Assembly (NCBI GenBank): GCA_045802495.1
Contig: JBJMQW010000025.1
Span: 1-11,246, forward strand
From: AP-15 sp045802495
GTDB taxonomy: Bacteria; Pseudomonadota; Alphaproteobacteria; ATCC43930; CGMCC-115725
Direction: 5' to 3'
Length of the DNA stretch: 11,246 nucleotides
Part shown: positions 1 to 5,976 of the stretch, piece by piece
Layout: each line of letters begins with the position of its first letter
Numbering within the stretch: the stretch's first letter is position 1
Made by a program: the position numbers and the translations under genes
The notes under the pieces: generated by a model
Told to the model about the DNA's origin: nothing
Databases searched by the model: none
The model's input: the letters and a program-made list of their open reading frames with translations, nothing else

Positions 1-305
1 GCCAATACAAGGTCCGGCCCGGCAAGCTCGAGGAATGGGTCAAGGTCATGGAAGAGGAGATCATCCCGTTCCAGGTCTCGAAGGGCATGGTCATCTGCGG
101 CAGCTTTCGGGGCGAGACCGATCCCTCCGTCTATGTGTGGCTGCGCCGCTTCGAGAGCGAAAGCGAGCGTGAGGCACTCTACAAGGCGGTCTACGAAAGC
201 GATCATTGGAAGACCAAGATCGCGCCGCGGGTGCCCGACCTTCTCGACCGCGAGGCCATCGCCGTGACGCGCATCGTCCCGACCGCGAAATCGACAATGC
301 GATAG
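1..305 (+). CDS. NIPSNAP family protein, 3' part (5' end outside window)
   Basis: The reading frame is open from base 3 to a TAG at 303-305 and gives about 100 residues, beginning QYKVRPGKLEEWVKVMEEEI. The pattern of a short beta strand, then a PGKLEEW helix, then a GSFRGETDPSVYVWLRRFES segment and a helix ending in SDHWK is that of the NIPSNAP/dimeric ferredoxin-like alpha+beta barrel family. Those proteins are about 100-110 residues long, so only a few N-terminal residues should be missing. The internal ATG at 48 lies within the domain and is not the real start. The biochemical role of bacterial NIPSNAP proteins is poorly defined, so no reaction is assigned. The gene converges on the rutE-like gene, and the 176-bp gap between them carries two hairpins. 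Family membership is fairly sure; function is unknown. Confidence 0.8.
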   Translation, partial: QYKVRPGKLEEWVKVMEEEIIPFQVSKGMVICGSFRGETDPSVYVWLRRFESESEREALYKAVYESDHWKTKIAPRVPDLLDREAIAVTRIVPTAKSTMR

Positions 306-366
306 CCGGTGGGTCAATTCTAACGCATCGCACCCACTCTTCTCGCCATACCGGCGAAGGCCTGTG

Positions 367-400
367 CCCATGGCTGACATGGGTCCCGGCCTGCGCCGGG
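367..400. terminator. Tandem hairpins between convergent genes; REP-like repeat
   Basis: Two perfect inverted repeats lie back to back. CCCATG (367-372) pairs with CATGGG (378-383) across a 5-base loop. CCCGGC (385-390) pairs with GCCGGG (395-400) across a 4-base loop. They sit in the 176-bp gap between the convergent NIPSNAP and rutE-like genes, where a two-way transcription terminator would be expected. Neither strand has a clear T-run after the stems, so a canonical intrinsic terminator is not proven. The surrounding wording (CCGGCGAAGGCC, then CCCGGCCTGCGCCGGG) resembles dispersed palindromic repeats common between genes in Bradyrhizobium-like genomes. The rest of the gap shows nothing else. 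Confidence 0.5.
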
Positions 401-481
401 AAGGCGCCGATGGTGGAGGCTTCTTTCAGGAATCGGTTCGCTGAACGACGGCAGTGGTAACTGTCGGATGGGAGCCATGGG

Positions 482-1069
482 CTATTCCCAGCGCGCGACT
501 TCGTCGAAGCCAAGGCGCGGCAGCCGCGGCCGCAAGCGGTCGCGGTCGCCATAGCCGATATTCAATAGAAAGTTCGTGCGGTATCGGCGATCGGGAAAGA
601 AAGCGGCGTCGACCTTGTCGGCGTCGAACCCCGACATCGGCCCGCAATCGAGCCCCTGAGCGCGCAACGCCAGGATGAAATAGGCGCCCTGCAACGACGA
701 ATTGCGCAAGCCGGTCTCCTCAACGAGCGCGGGATTGGAGGTGAACCAGCCGCGCGCGTCGGTGTGCGGATAAAGCCGCGGCAACAGGTCGAAAAATTCG
801 CGGTCATAGGCGATGATCGCGGTGATCGGCGCCGCGCGGACCTTCTCGTAATTGCCCGACGAGACGCAGGGCAAGAGCCGCTCCTTGGCCGCGGGGCTCT
901 GGACCAAGACAAGGCGCATCGGCAGGCAATTGCCGCTCGTCGGACCGAGGCATGCCAGCTCGAACGCGGCTTCGACCAGGGATTCCGGAACGGGCCGCGC
1001 CTGCCAGTAAGAAAAGGTGCGCGCCTCGCGGAAAATCGTTGCAAGAAGTCCTGGGCCCTCGATGCTCAC
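482..1069 (-). CDS. rutE: RutE-like nitroreductase family flavoprotein (probable malonic semialdehyde reductase)
   Basis: This is a 195-residue nitroreductase-fold protein. As recalled, it parallels E. coli RutE (196 aa) along its whole length: an LGPTSGNC segment (41-48), SSGNYEKVRAAPITAIIAYD (70-89), PHTDARGWFTSNP (101-113), EETGLRNSSLQGAY (117-130), GLDCGPMSGFD (139-149) and NIGYGDRDRLRPRLPRL near the end. RutE reduces malonic semialdehyde to 3-hydroxypropionate in the Rut uracil catabolic pathway; related HadB/RutE members reduce other substrates. I chose the GTG at 1067-1069 because a purine-rich GGGGGGAGAG lies just upstream and the resulting length matches the family. A longer in-frame start at 1132 would overlap the divergent gene's start. 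No other rut gene is visible here, so the physiological substrate is an inference. It is divergent from the luciferase-like gene across 50 bp. Confidence 0.85.
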   Translation of the reverse strand: MSIEGPGLLATIFREARTFSYWQARPVPESLVEAAFELACLGPTSGNCLPMRLVLVQSPAAKERLLPCVSSGNYEKVRAAPITAIIAYDREFFDLLPRLYPHTDARGWFTSNPALVEETGLRNSSLQGAYFILALRAQGLDCGPMSGFDADKVDAAFFPDRRYRTNFLLNIGYGDRDRLRPRLPRLGFDEVARWE

Positions 1070-1119
1070 AACTCTCCCCCCGCTATCGGTTTGGCAAAAA
1101 TATACTGCGGAGCCACGCA
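1070..1119. promoter_or_regulatory. Short divergent promoter region between rutE-like and LLM genes
   Basis: Only 50 bp separate the two divergent starts, so both promoters must lie here or extend into the coding regions. The segment holds the only AT-rich tract nearby (TTTGGCAAAAATATACT, 1090-1106). A TATACT hexamer at 1101-1106 resembles a -10 element for the rightward gene, but transcription starting from it would begin very close to the ATG, and no -35 match sits at the usual distance. GGAG at 1109-1112 is the ribosome binding site for the ATG at 1120. No operator palindrome was found. Confidence 0.35.
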
Positions 1120-2031
1120 ATGACTGAACCACTGCCCGCCCTCAACCTCGTTGCCGCGCCCGGTCAGCGGCTGGCCACGCTCGATCTTGCGCGCGAGATC
1201 GAACGGCGCGGCTTTGCCGGGATCTCCGTTTCGAGTCAATTCAGCAATATGGCGCAGTGCCTGGGATTGGCGTTTGCGACCGAGCGCATTCCCTTCGCCA
1301 CGGCGATTGCGCCGATCTATGCGCAAACCGCCGACGAATTCGCTAACAGCGCAGCCTACCTGCACGAGGTGTCGGGCGGCCGCTTTCAGTTCGGCATCGG
1401 CGTTGCGCACGGCCCAACGCATGTGCGGATGGGCGTCACACCGGGCAGGCCGCTGGCGGACACCCGCGCCTTCGTCGCCAAGCTGCGGTCCTACGACGGC
1501 ATCGGGGCGCTGCCGCCGATCATCCTCGCCGCCTTGCGCAAGCGCATGGTTGCGCTCGCAGCCGAGATCGCCGACGGTTTGGTCTACGCGAATGCCTCCC
1601 TTTCGCATATGCGAGAGTCGCTCGCGGCCATTCCGGCGGCCAAGCGCAGCGACCCGAATTTTTTCATCGGCAACCGGATCCGCACCTGCATCTCCGACGA
1701 TGAGAGCGAGGCCAAGGCAGTGCTGCGGCGTACCGTGACGAACTACGCGCTGATGCCGAATTACCGCAATTACTGGAAGGAGGCCGGCTATGTCGAGGAG
1801 ATGGCGGCCATCGAAAAAGCGGTGGCCGAACACCGGCTGGATGATCTGGGAAAGTATCTCCCCGAGCGGTGGCTGGCGGACGTCACCCTCTTCGGCCCGG
1901 CGTCGAAAATTCGCGCGGGCGTTGAGGCATGGCGCGCCGCCGGGATTACCACGCCGGTGCTGGTGCCGCTCTCCGCCGACGGCGAGCAGAGGACGGCGAT
2001 CCGGCAGGTGTTCGACGCCTTTGCCGATTGA
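1120..2031 (+). CDS. LLM (luciferase-like) class flavin-dependent oxidoreductase
   Basis: This 303-residue protein has the bacterial luciferase-like TIM-barrel signature: an N-terminal strand and helix with AREIERRGFAGISVSSQF (24-41), ERIPFATAIAPIY (55-67), the family hallmark HEVSGGRFQFGIGVAHGP (82-99), then IILAALRKRMVALAAEIADGLVY (134-156) and a C-terminal VTLFGPASKIRAGVEAWRAAGI stretch (255-276). These enzymes use FMN or F420 to oxidise or reduce small molecules; cofactor and substrate cannot be read here. It is shorter than and unlike RutA, the pyrimidine monooxygenase, so the neighbouring rutE-like gene does not make this a Rut operon. I chose the ATG at 1120 because GGAG lies seven bases upstream and residues before it are not family-like and would overlap rutE. 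It ends 7 bp from the convergent response regulator gene. Confidence 0.85.
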   Translation: MTEPLPALNLVAAPGQRLATLDLAREIERRGFAGISVSSQFSNMAQCLGLAFATERIPFATAIAPIYAQTADEFANSAAYLHEVSGGRFQFGIGVAHGPTHVRMGVTPGRPLADTRAFVAKLRSYDGIGALPPIILAALRKRMVALAAEIADGLVYANASLSHMRESLAAIPAAKRSDPNFFIGNRIRTCISDDESEAKAVLRRTVTNYALMPNYRNYWKEAGYVEEMAAIEKAVAEHRLDDLGKYLPERWLADVTLFGPASKIRAGVEAWRAAGITTPVLVPLSADGEQRTAIRQVFDAFAD

Positions 2032-2038
2032 ATCTGTC

Positions 2039-2428
2039 TCACATCGGCGCCGTCGGCAGGCGCCGTAGCTGCTCTTTCAAGAAATTGAAGTCGACCGGCT
2101 TGGTCAGGAATTCGTGCGCGCCGGCTTCGGTCGCGCGGCGGCGGCGTTCCTCGTCGCCGTAGGCGGTGACCATCATGACGGGCAAATCGGCGCGGCGGGT
2201 TTTGATCTCGCGCAACAAGGTCAGCCCGTCCATTCCCGGCATGTTGATGTCCGACAGGATGACGATCAGCTCGGGCTGCACGCCATTCGACAGCTGATCG
2301 AGCGCCTCTTCCCCGGAGGCGGCGAAATGCAGGACATAGGTGCCCTGGCGCACTTCGCGGCGAAAGCGCTGACGAAACATTTCCGCGACATCGGGCTCGT
2401 CGTCGACGACGAGGATACTGAAACTCAT
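2039..2428 (-). CDS. Single-domain response regulator (REC only, CheY-like)
   Basis: The 129-residue product is one receiver domain with no output domain. It has the acidic pair D9-D10 in ILVVDDEPD, the phospho-acceptor D60 in SDINMPGMDG, the switch T88 in VMMVTAYG and the conserved K110 in LTKPVD. The spacing is that of a functional CheY-like receiver; after it only about 15 residues remain, ending RRLPTAPM. A good ribosome binding site (GAGGG, four bases before the ATG) supports the start. It lies 112 bp downstream of the large histidine kinase on the same strand, so the two are probably co-transcribed and the kinase is its likely phosphodonor. Without an effector domain it must act by protein contact or as a phosphorelay intermediate. 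An REP-like inverted pair separates the two genes. Its target is not visible here. Confidence 0.9.
   Translation of the reverse strand: MSFSILVVDDEPDVAEMFRQRFRREVRQGTYVLHFAASGEEALDQLSNGVQPELIVILSDINMPGMDGLTLLREIKTRRADLPVMMVTAYGDEERRRRATEAGAHEFLTKPVDFNFLKEQLRRLPTAPM
2045..2065. terminator. Candidate hairpin just past the LLM gene stop, inside the response regulator 3' end
   Basis: CGGCGCC (2045-2051) and GGCGCCG (2059-2065) form a perfect 7-bp stem with a 7-base loop, starting 14 bases after the LLM stop codon. It lies within the last codons of the convergent response regulator gene. Downstream on the plus strand comes TAGCTGCTCTTTC, a weak T-containing tail. It may serve as the LLM terminator, since the genes leave only 7 bp between them. 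In sequence this GC-rich such stems also arise by chance. Confidence 0.3.
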
Positions 2429-2456
2429 AATACCCTCGACACCGTGTGGGGGCGGC

Positions 2457-2530
2457 GAGATTGCTTCGCTTCGCTCGCAATGACAATGACACGCGCATCA
2501 TTGCGAGAAGCGAAGCGACGAAGCAATCTC
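2457..2530. repeat. Inverted pair of REP-like elements between kinase and response regulator
   Basis: The left arm (2457-2483) reads GAGATTGCTTCG, CTTCGC, TCGCAATGA. The right arm (2498-2530) is its reverse complement with six extra bases (TCG and TTC inserted). The arms are 14 bases apart and can form a long stem. This wording (ATTGCTTCG...CTTCGC...TCGCAATGA) is one I recognise as a dispersed intergenic repeat of Bradyrhizobium-type genomes; read in frame it yields the spurious peptide SLRAKRSNL. It lies between two genes that are probably one transcript, so it could alter mRNA stability or lower expression of the downstream response regulator. That effect is an inference. Confidence 0.8.
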
Positions 2531-2540
2531 GTTGAAACAG

Positions 2541-5486
2541 TCATGACGTCTTGCCTGTCATTGTTGGCTGCCGGCTGCGTGGCAAGCGGATCGTGAACTC
2601 GGTGAACCGGCCGACCTCGCTGTCGACGGTGATCCTACCGCCATGCTGCTGGGTGACGATGTCGTAGCTGATCGACAATCCGAGGCCAGTGCCCTCCCCG
2701 GTTGGTTTGGTGGTAAAGAATGGCTGGAACAGCTTGTCCCTGATCTCGGGCGGGATGCCGCTGCCGTTGTCGCGCACCCGGATCTCGACCCCGGCACCGG
2801 TCTCACGCGTCGTCACTTTGAGGCTCGGCTTGAAGTGCCAGTCAGTGGTTTCGGTGCAGCGCTTGTTGGCGGCGTAGAAGCCATTGCCGAAAAGGTTGAG
2901 GAACACGCGCGTCACATCCTGCGGCACCAGCTCGATGGGCGCGATGCTGTGATCGAGATCGCGCTCAAGCACCACATTGAATTTCTGGTCCTGAGCGCGG
3001 GCGCCGTGATAGGCGAGGTTCAGCGCCTCGTCGACCAGTGAGTTTATGTCGACGGGCCGCCATTCTCCAATCCCGCCGCGCGAATGCGCCAGCATGCTGG
3101 TGACGATGCCGTCGGCCCGCCTGCCGTGCTCGGCGATTTTCGCGAGATTGCCGGTCAGCATCCCGACGATCTCATCGATCTCCGCATGCGTCTCGTCGCC
3201 GATTGAGGCAAAGGCCGGCGCTGCCGCCTCTCTCAGCTCATCCAGAAGCTCGACCGAGAGCCCCGCGAAATTGTTGACGAAATTGAGCGGGTTCTTGATC
3301 TCATGCGCGATGCCGGCGGTCAACTGGCCGAGCGAAGCCATCTTCTCGGCGTGGATCAGACTGGCCTGCGCCGATGTCAACTCTCGCAGCGCCGCTTCCG
3401 CCGTGTCGCGCGCAGCGCGGATCTGCTCCTCGGCTTGCTTGCGCTCGGTGATGTCGCTGTAGATCAGCACAAAGCCGCCGCCCGGCACCGTGTTCCGGCG
3501 TACCTCGATAACCCGGCCATCCGGCCGGGTGCGCTCGAGGCGCAATTCCTGATCGGTGTCCTCGAGGCGCCGGCTCGGCTCCGCCTCGATATCGTTGCTG
3601 CCGAATTCGCCGCGTTCGGCGAGGATACGGATATAGTCGGCATAAGCTGGGCGGTCAGCCAGAAGCGCGTCGGGCAGATCGAGAATCCGCTGGAAATTCA
3701 GGTTCCAGGCTGTCAGCCGCAATTCGGCGTCAAACATTGCGACGCCGTCGCCCATATTGTCGAAGGTGACGCGCAGCTCGGCTTGGCGCTGACGAATCTC
3801 GTCCAATAGCCGGGCGTTGTCCATTGCAATGACTGCTTGCGCTGCGAAGCTCTCCAGCAGAGTGATCTGCTTGTCGCTGAATGGCCGCGGCTCTTGGCGG
3901 TAAATGTTGATGAACCCGAGCACTGCGTCCTCGCGCAATAACGGCACCATCAGTGAGCTGCGCACACCGCCGAGGTCAACCAGCGCCCGGCGGTTGGGGT
4001 CGCCGCTCTTGTAAATGTCTTCGGCCATCAGGTCAGGGACGTGGATGATACGCTCCCCGGCGAGCAAGCGCGCCGGCTGCGTTCCTGGGCTGTAATCGGG
4101 CGGATTCCGGCGCCGATATTCGACAAAACCCGCCGGCATGCCCCGTGTGGCCGTCGTCCGAAACCTCTCGTCCTCATAGACTGCCAGCTGCCCGAATGCC
4201 GCGTCGCACAGGCGCATCGCCTTTTCGAGCATCGCGTCGAACACCGGGGCGAGATCGCCCGGCGAGCTATTGATGACCTGCAACAGTTCGGCGGTTGCGG
4301 TCTGCTGCTCCAAAGCCTCGCGCGTCTCGGTCAGCAGCCGCGCATTCTCCATCGCGATCACCGCCTGCGTCGCGAAGTTCTGCAATAGCGCGATCTGCTT
4401 GTCGGAGAACGGCCCGACCTCCATGCGATAAATCATGATGTAGCCGAGCACCGCTCCGTCCTTCAGCAGCGGCACGAGGAGGTAGGCGCGGGCTCCTCCG
4501 AGATCGACCAGAGCGACGCGATCGGGGTCGCCGCGCTGATAAGGCTCGGTGCCAATGAGGTCAGCGATGTGTACGACGCGCTCACCCGCCAGGATGCGAG
4601 CCGGCCCGGTGCCGGGCCCATAAATACCCGAGTCGCCCCGCGCGTAGTGCTGAACATAGGCGGTGGGCACGCCGTATGTCGCAGCCAGACGGAAACGCTC
4701 GCCGTTATAAGTGCGCAGCTCGCCGAAGGAACCGCTGCACAGGCGCAGTGCTTTCTCCAGCAATGCGTCAAACACCGGCGCCAGATCGCCGGGCGAGGAA
4801 TTGATGACCTGCAGCACCTCGGCGGTGGCGGTCTGCTGCTCCAGCGCCTCACCGAGGTCGCGGTTGCGGGTTTCCAGCTCACCCACCAGCCGGACGTTGT
4901 CGATGGCGATGGCCGCCTGGTCGGCGAAGGTCTTGAGCAGCTCGATCTGGGTGGCGGTGAAGGGTTTGACCGTGCGGCGTCCGCAGCCGATGACGCCGAT
5001 CGGCTGGCCGTCGCGAATGATGGGCACTCCGAGAAAGGATCGATACCTCAGCACCGGCTGCAACTCATCGCGCGTCCGGGTGTCGTAATCGGGCTCGGCG
5101 AGGACATCCTCGGAATGCGCCGGCTGCGCGTCGACAAAGGCGCGGCCCATGACGAAATTGCGCACGGGTGCTCGGGGGAAGAGACGGTGAAAAGCCGCCG
5201 TCTCTTCCGGCGACATGCTGTGGACCGCGATCAAGTGGAGCAGCCCTTGTTCAAATCGCGCCACTCCACTGAACTCTGCCTCGCACACCCTGGCAGCGCT
5301 TGCCACGATCACCTCGAACGCCGGCCGGAGATCGGTCGGCGAGCGCGCAATGACACGCAAGATCTCGCTCGTTGCGGCCTGCTGGGCCAAGGCTTCGTCG
5401 CGCTCGGCGGTGCGCTGGTCGAGCTCCCGCTGGAGCATCGCTATGGTCTCTCGCAGATCGGGCACCGCGTCGTCGAGCATTTCCAT
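2541..5486 (-). CDS. Soluble multi-sensor histidine kinase: GAF-GAF-GAF-PAS-HisKA-HATPase
   Basis: This 981-residue protein has a short N-terminal coiled coil (about 10-40), GAF1 (about 48-200), GAF2 (about 228-385), GAF3 (about 405-560), a PAS domain (about 566-680, ending DITERKQAEEQ), a coiled linker, a HisKA domain with H-box AGIAHEIKNPLNFV (phospho-acceptor H728) and an HATPase domain. The last has N-box LNLFGNGFYAA (N864, N868), G1 box DNGSGI (906-911), F box PFFTTKP (922-928) and G2 box GEGTGLGLS (930-938). All catalytic motifs are present, so it should be an active kinase. There is no transmembrane segment or signal peptide, so it senses an intracellular cue, probably small ligands or redox state through GAF/PAS. 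GAF2 and GAF3 are a recent-looking internal duplication. GAGG sits nine bases before the ATG; ATG at the third codon is an alternative. The downstream response regulator is the probable partner. The signal is unknown. Confidence 0.93.
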   Translation of the reverse strand: MEMLDDAVPDLRETIAMLQRELDQRTAERDEALAQQAATSEILRVIARSPTDLRPAFEVIVASAARVCEAEFSGVARFEQGLLHLIAVHSMSPEETAAFHRLFPRAPVRNFVMGRAFVDAQPAHSEDVLAEPDYDTRTRDELQPVLRYRSFLGVPIIRDGQPIGVIGCGRRTVKPFTATQIELLKTFADQAAIAIDNVRLVGELETRNRDLGEALEQQTATAEVLQVINSSPGDLAPVFDALLEKALRLCSGSFGELRTYNGERFRLAATYGVPTAYVQHYARGDSGIYGPGTGPARILAGERVVHIADLIGTEPYQRGDPDRVALVDLGGARAYLLVPLLKDGAVLGYIMIYRMEVGPFSDKQIALLQNFATQAVIAMENARLLTETREALEQQTATAELLQVINSSPGDLAPVFDAMLEKAMRLCDAAFGQLAVYEDERFRTTATRGMPAGFVEYRRRNPPDYSPGTQPARLLAGERIIHVPDLMAEDIYKSGDPNRRALVDLGGVRSSLMVPLLREDAVLGFINIYRQEPRPFSDKQITLLESFAAQAVIAMDNARLLDEIRQRQAELRVTFDNMGDGVAMFDAELRLTAWNLNFQRILDLPDALLADRPAYADYIRILAERGEFGSNDIEAEPSRRLEDTDQELRLERTRPDGRVIEVRRNTVPGGGFVLIYSDITERKQAEEQIRAARDTAEAALRELTSAQASLIHAEKMASLGQLTAGIAHEIKNPLNFVNNFAGLSVELLDELREAAAPAFASIGDETHAEIDEIVGMLTGNLAKIAEHGRRADGIVTSMLAHSRGGIGEWRPVDINSLVDEALNLAYHGARAQDQKFNVVLERDLDHSIAPIELVPQDVTRVFLNLFGNGFYAANKRCTETTDWHFKPSLKVTTRETGAGVEIRVRDNGSGIPPEIRDKLFQPFFTTKPTGEGTGLGLSISYDIVTQQHGGRITVDSEVGRFTEFTIRLPRSRQPTMTGKTS
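3792..4850 (-). repeat. Internal tandem duplication of linker + GAF unit within the kinase gene
   Basis: Residues 213-389 and 390-565 are two copies of one unit of 177 and 176 residues. The copies begin EALEQQTATAE. Over the first 38 residues of each (213-250 and 390-427) only three positions differ, all V/L or L/M. Later blocks also match: PGT-PAR, LAGER, GDP-R-ALVDLGG, MVPLL/LVPLL, FSDKQI-LL and NARLL. The DNA matches closely too, for example around 4254-4321 and 4783-4852. The N-terminal GAF1 unit shares the same plan (ALAQQAATSEILRVI) but is much more diverged. Confidence 0.85.
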
Positions 5487-5581
5487 CCGGTTGCCTCGCT
5501 TCCGCCGATGCCGGTAACCTCCGCACGGCCGACGGCGAGGCTGCCGAGCGGCGCGGACGCCGGGACCGAGCGGTACACGTA

Positions 5582-5800
5582 TTACGCGCGAGAATACCCG
5601 TCCGCCAATCGCTCCGCCAGCGCTCTCCTCGGCTGCACTAAGCCGGGTTCAGCCATAATGGCGCAGAAAGCCTCGATCACCGCGTTCACCTGGTCCCGAA
5701 CTTCGAGTTGATTGAAATGTCCGGCGCCGTCCCTCCCGCCATTGATTGCGTTCGGCAGCCACTCCGACATCAGAAGCGGCGGGTTCCGTGGCGAGCCCAT
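5582..5800 (-). pseudogene. C-terminal remnant of an alpha/beta hydrolase
   Basis: The minus-strand frame contains SEWLPNAINGGRDGAGHF (12-29) followed by NQLEVRDQVNAVIEAFCA (30-47). This matches the end of alpha/beta-hydrolase-fold enzymes, where WLPNA leads to a GAGHF motif bearing the catalytic His and then an LE-P-VN--I--F helix. The His is residue 28 (codon 5717-5719). Everything upstream in a normal 250-300-residue hydrolase is absent: no nucleophile elbow G-x-S-x-G, no oxyanion HG motif, and a TAG stop lies three codons before the ATG at 5800. The frames just upstream show no hydrolase-like peptide. It therefore looks like the 3' stub of a gene lost by deletion. An intact small protein is the alternative, but no ribosome binding site was evident. 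About 25 extra residues follow the usual family end. Confidence 0.55.
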
Positions 5801-5831
5801 GAGGGGCTAGCGTTAAGTGCCGACCGCGATG

Positions 5832-5851
5832 TCGCCGGTGTCCACCGGCGA
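5832..5851. promoter_or_regulatory. 20-bp near-perfect palindrome, possible operator
   Basis: TCGCCGGTG (5832-5840), a TC centre, and CACCGGCGA (5843-5851) form a perfect 9-bp inverted repeat. The two-base centre is too tight for an unstrained RNA hairpin, although a shorter stem with a four-base loop is possible. No T-run follows on either strand, so it is not a convincing intrinsic terminator. It lies about 125 bp before the ydcF-family start and just beyond the hydrolase remnant. A dimeric-regulator binding site or a leftover repeat are the two readings. Confidence 0.35.
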
Positions 5852-5976
5852 AACTCCGAATAAGGATTTCTTCGCCGCGGCCTTGCCTGTAGCATTGGTT
5901 GGAGTCGGCGCTCGCCGGCAAGGAAGCCCGGGCGGGTGAGCGCTGCATCCATCTAGCACCGGTCGCCGCGCTGCGG

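Larger units (their letters stand above)
5487..5976. other. 490-bp stretch without an intact gene
   Basis: Between the divergent kinase (-) and YdcF-family (+) starts, both strands lack a complete recognisable gene. It holds the alpha/beta-hydrolase remnant (5582-5800) and a 20-bp palindrome (5832-5851). Bases 5487-5581 presumably carry the kinase promoter, and roughly 5852-5976 the ydcF promoter. I could not find convincing -35/-10 pairs in either. An ATG at 5829 opens a 36-codon frame with no recognisable product. Confidence 0.6.

Noticed and set aside
1091..1106. TTGGCA and TATACT hexamers read as one promoter.
   Set aside because: They are only four bases apart, so they cannot be the -35 and -10 of one sigma-70-type promoter.
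952..1119. 56-codon N-terminal extension of the LLM gene.
   Set aside because: It overlaps the rutE-like gene on the other strand, shows no family similarity, and the ATG at 1120 has a suitable GGAG site.
1070..1132. Longer start for the rutE-like gene at 1132.
   Set aside because: It would add 21 unrelated residues and overlap the divergent LLM start. The GTG at 1069 gives the family length and has a purine-rich site.
1788..2501. Minus-strand frame beginning near SLRAKRSNL and overlapping the response regulator and LLM genes.
   Set aside because: The start comes from translating the REP-like repeat and the rest is an out-of-frame shadow of two real genes.
2457..2530. Possible CRISPR or transposon end from the inverted repeats.
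   Set aside because: There are just two inverted arms, no regularly spaced direct repeats, no target-site duplication and no transposase or cas gene. A REP-like pair explains it.
4569..5711. Long plus-strand open frame (380 codons) opposite the kinase gene.
   Set aside because: It is antisense to a kinase with clear domain motifs. Its peptide has no recognisable domain, and long opposite-strand frames are expected in GC-rich coding DNA.
5829..5939. 36-codon plus-strand frame starting MSPVSTGETPNKDFF.
   Set aside because: No ribosome binding site and no recognisable family; its beginning is within the 20-bp palindrome. Not enough to call a gene.
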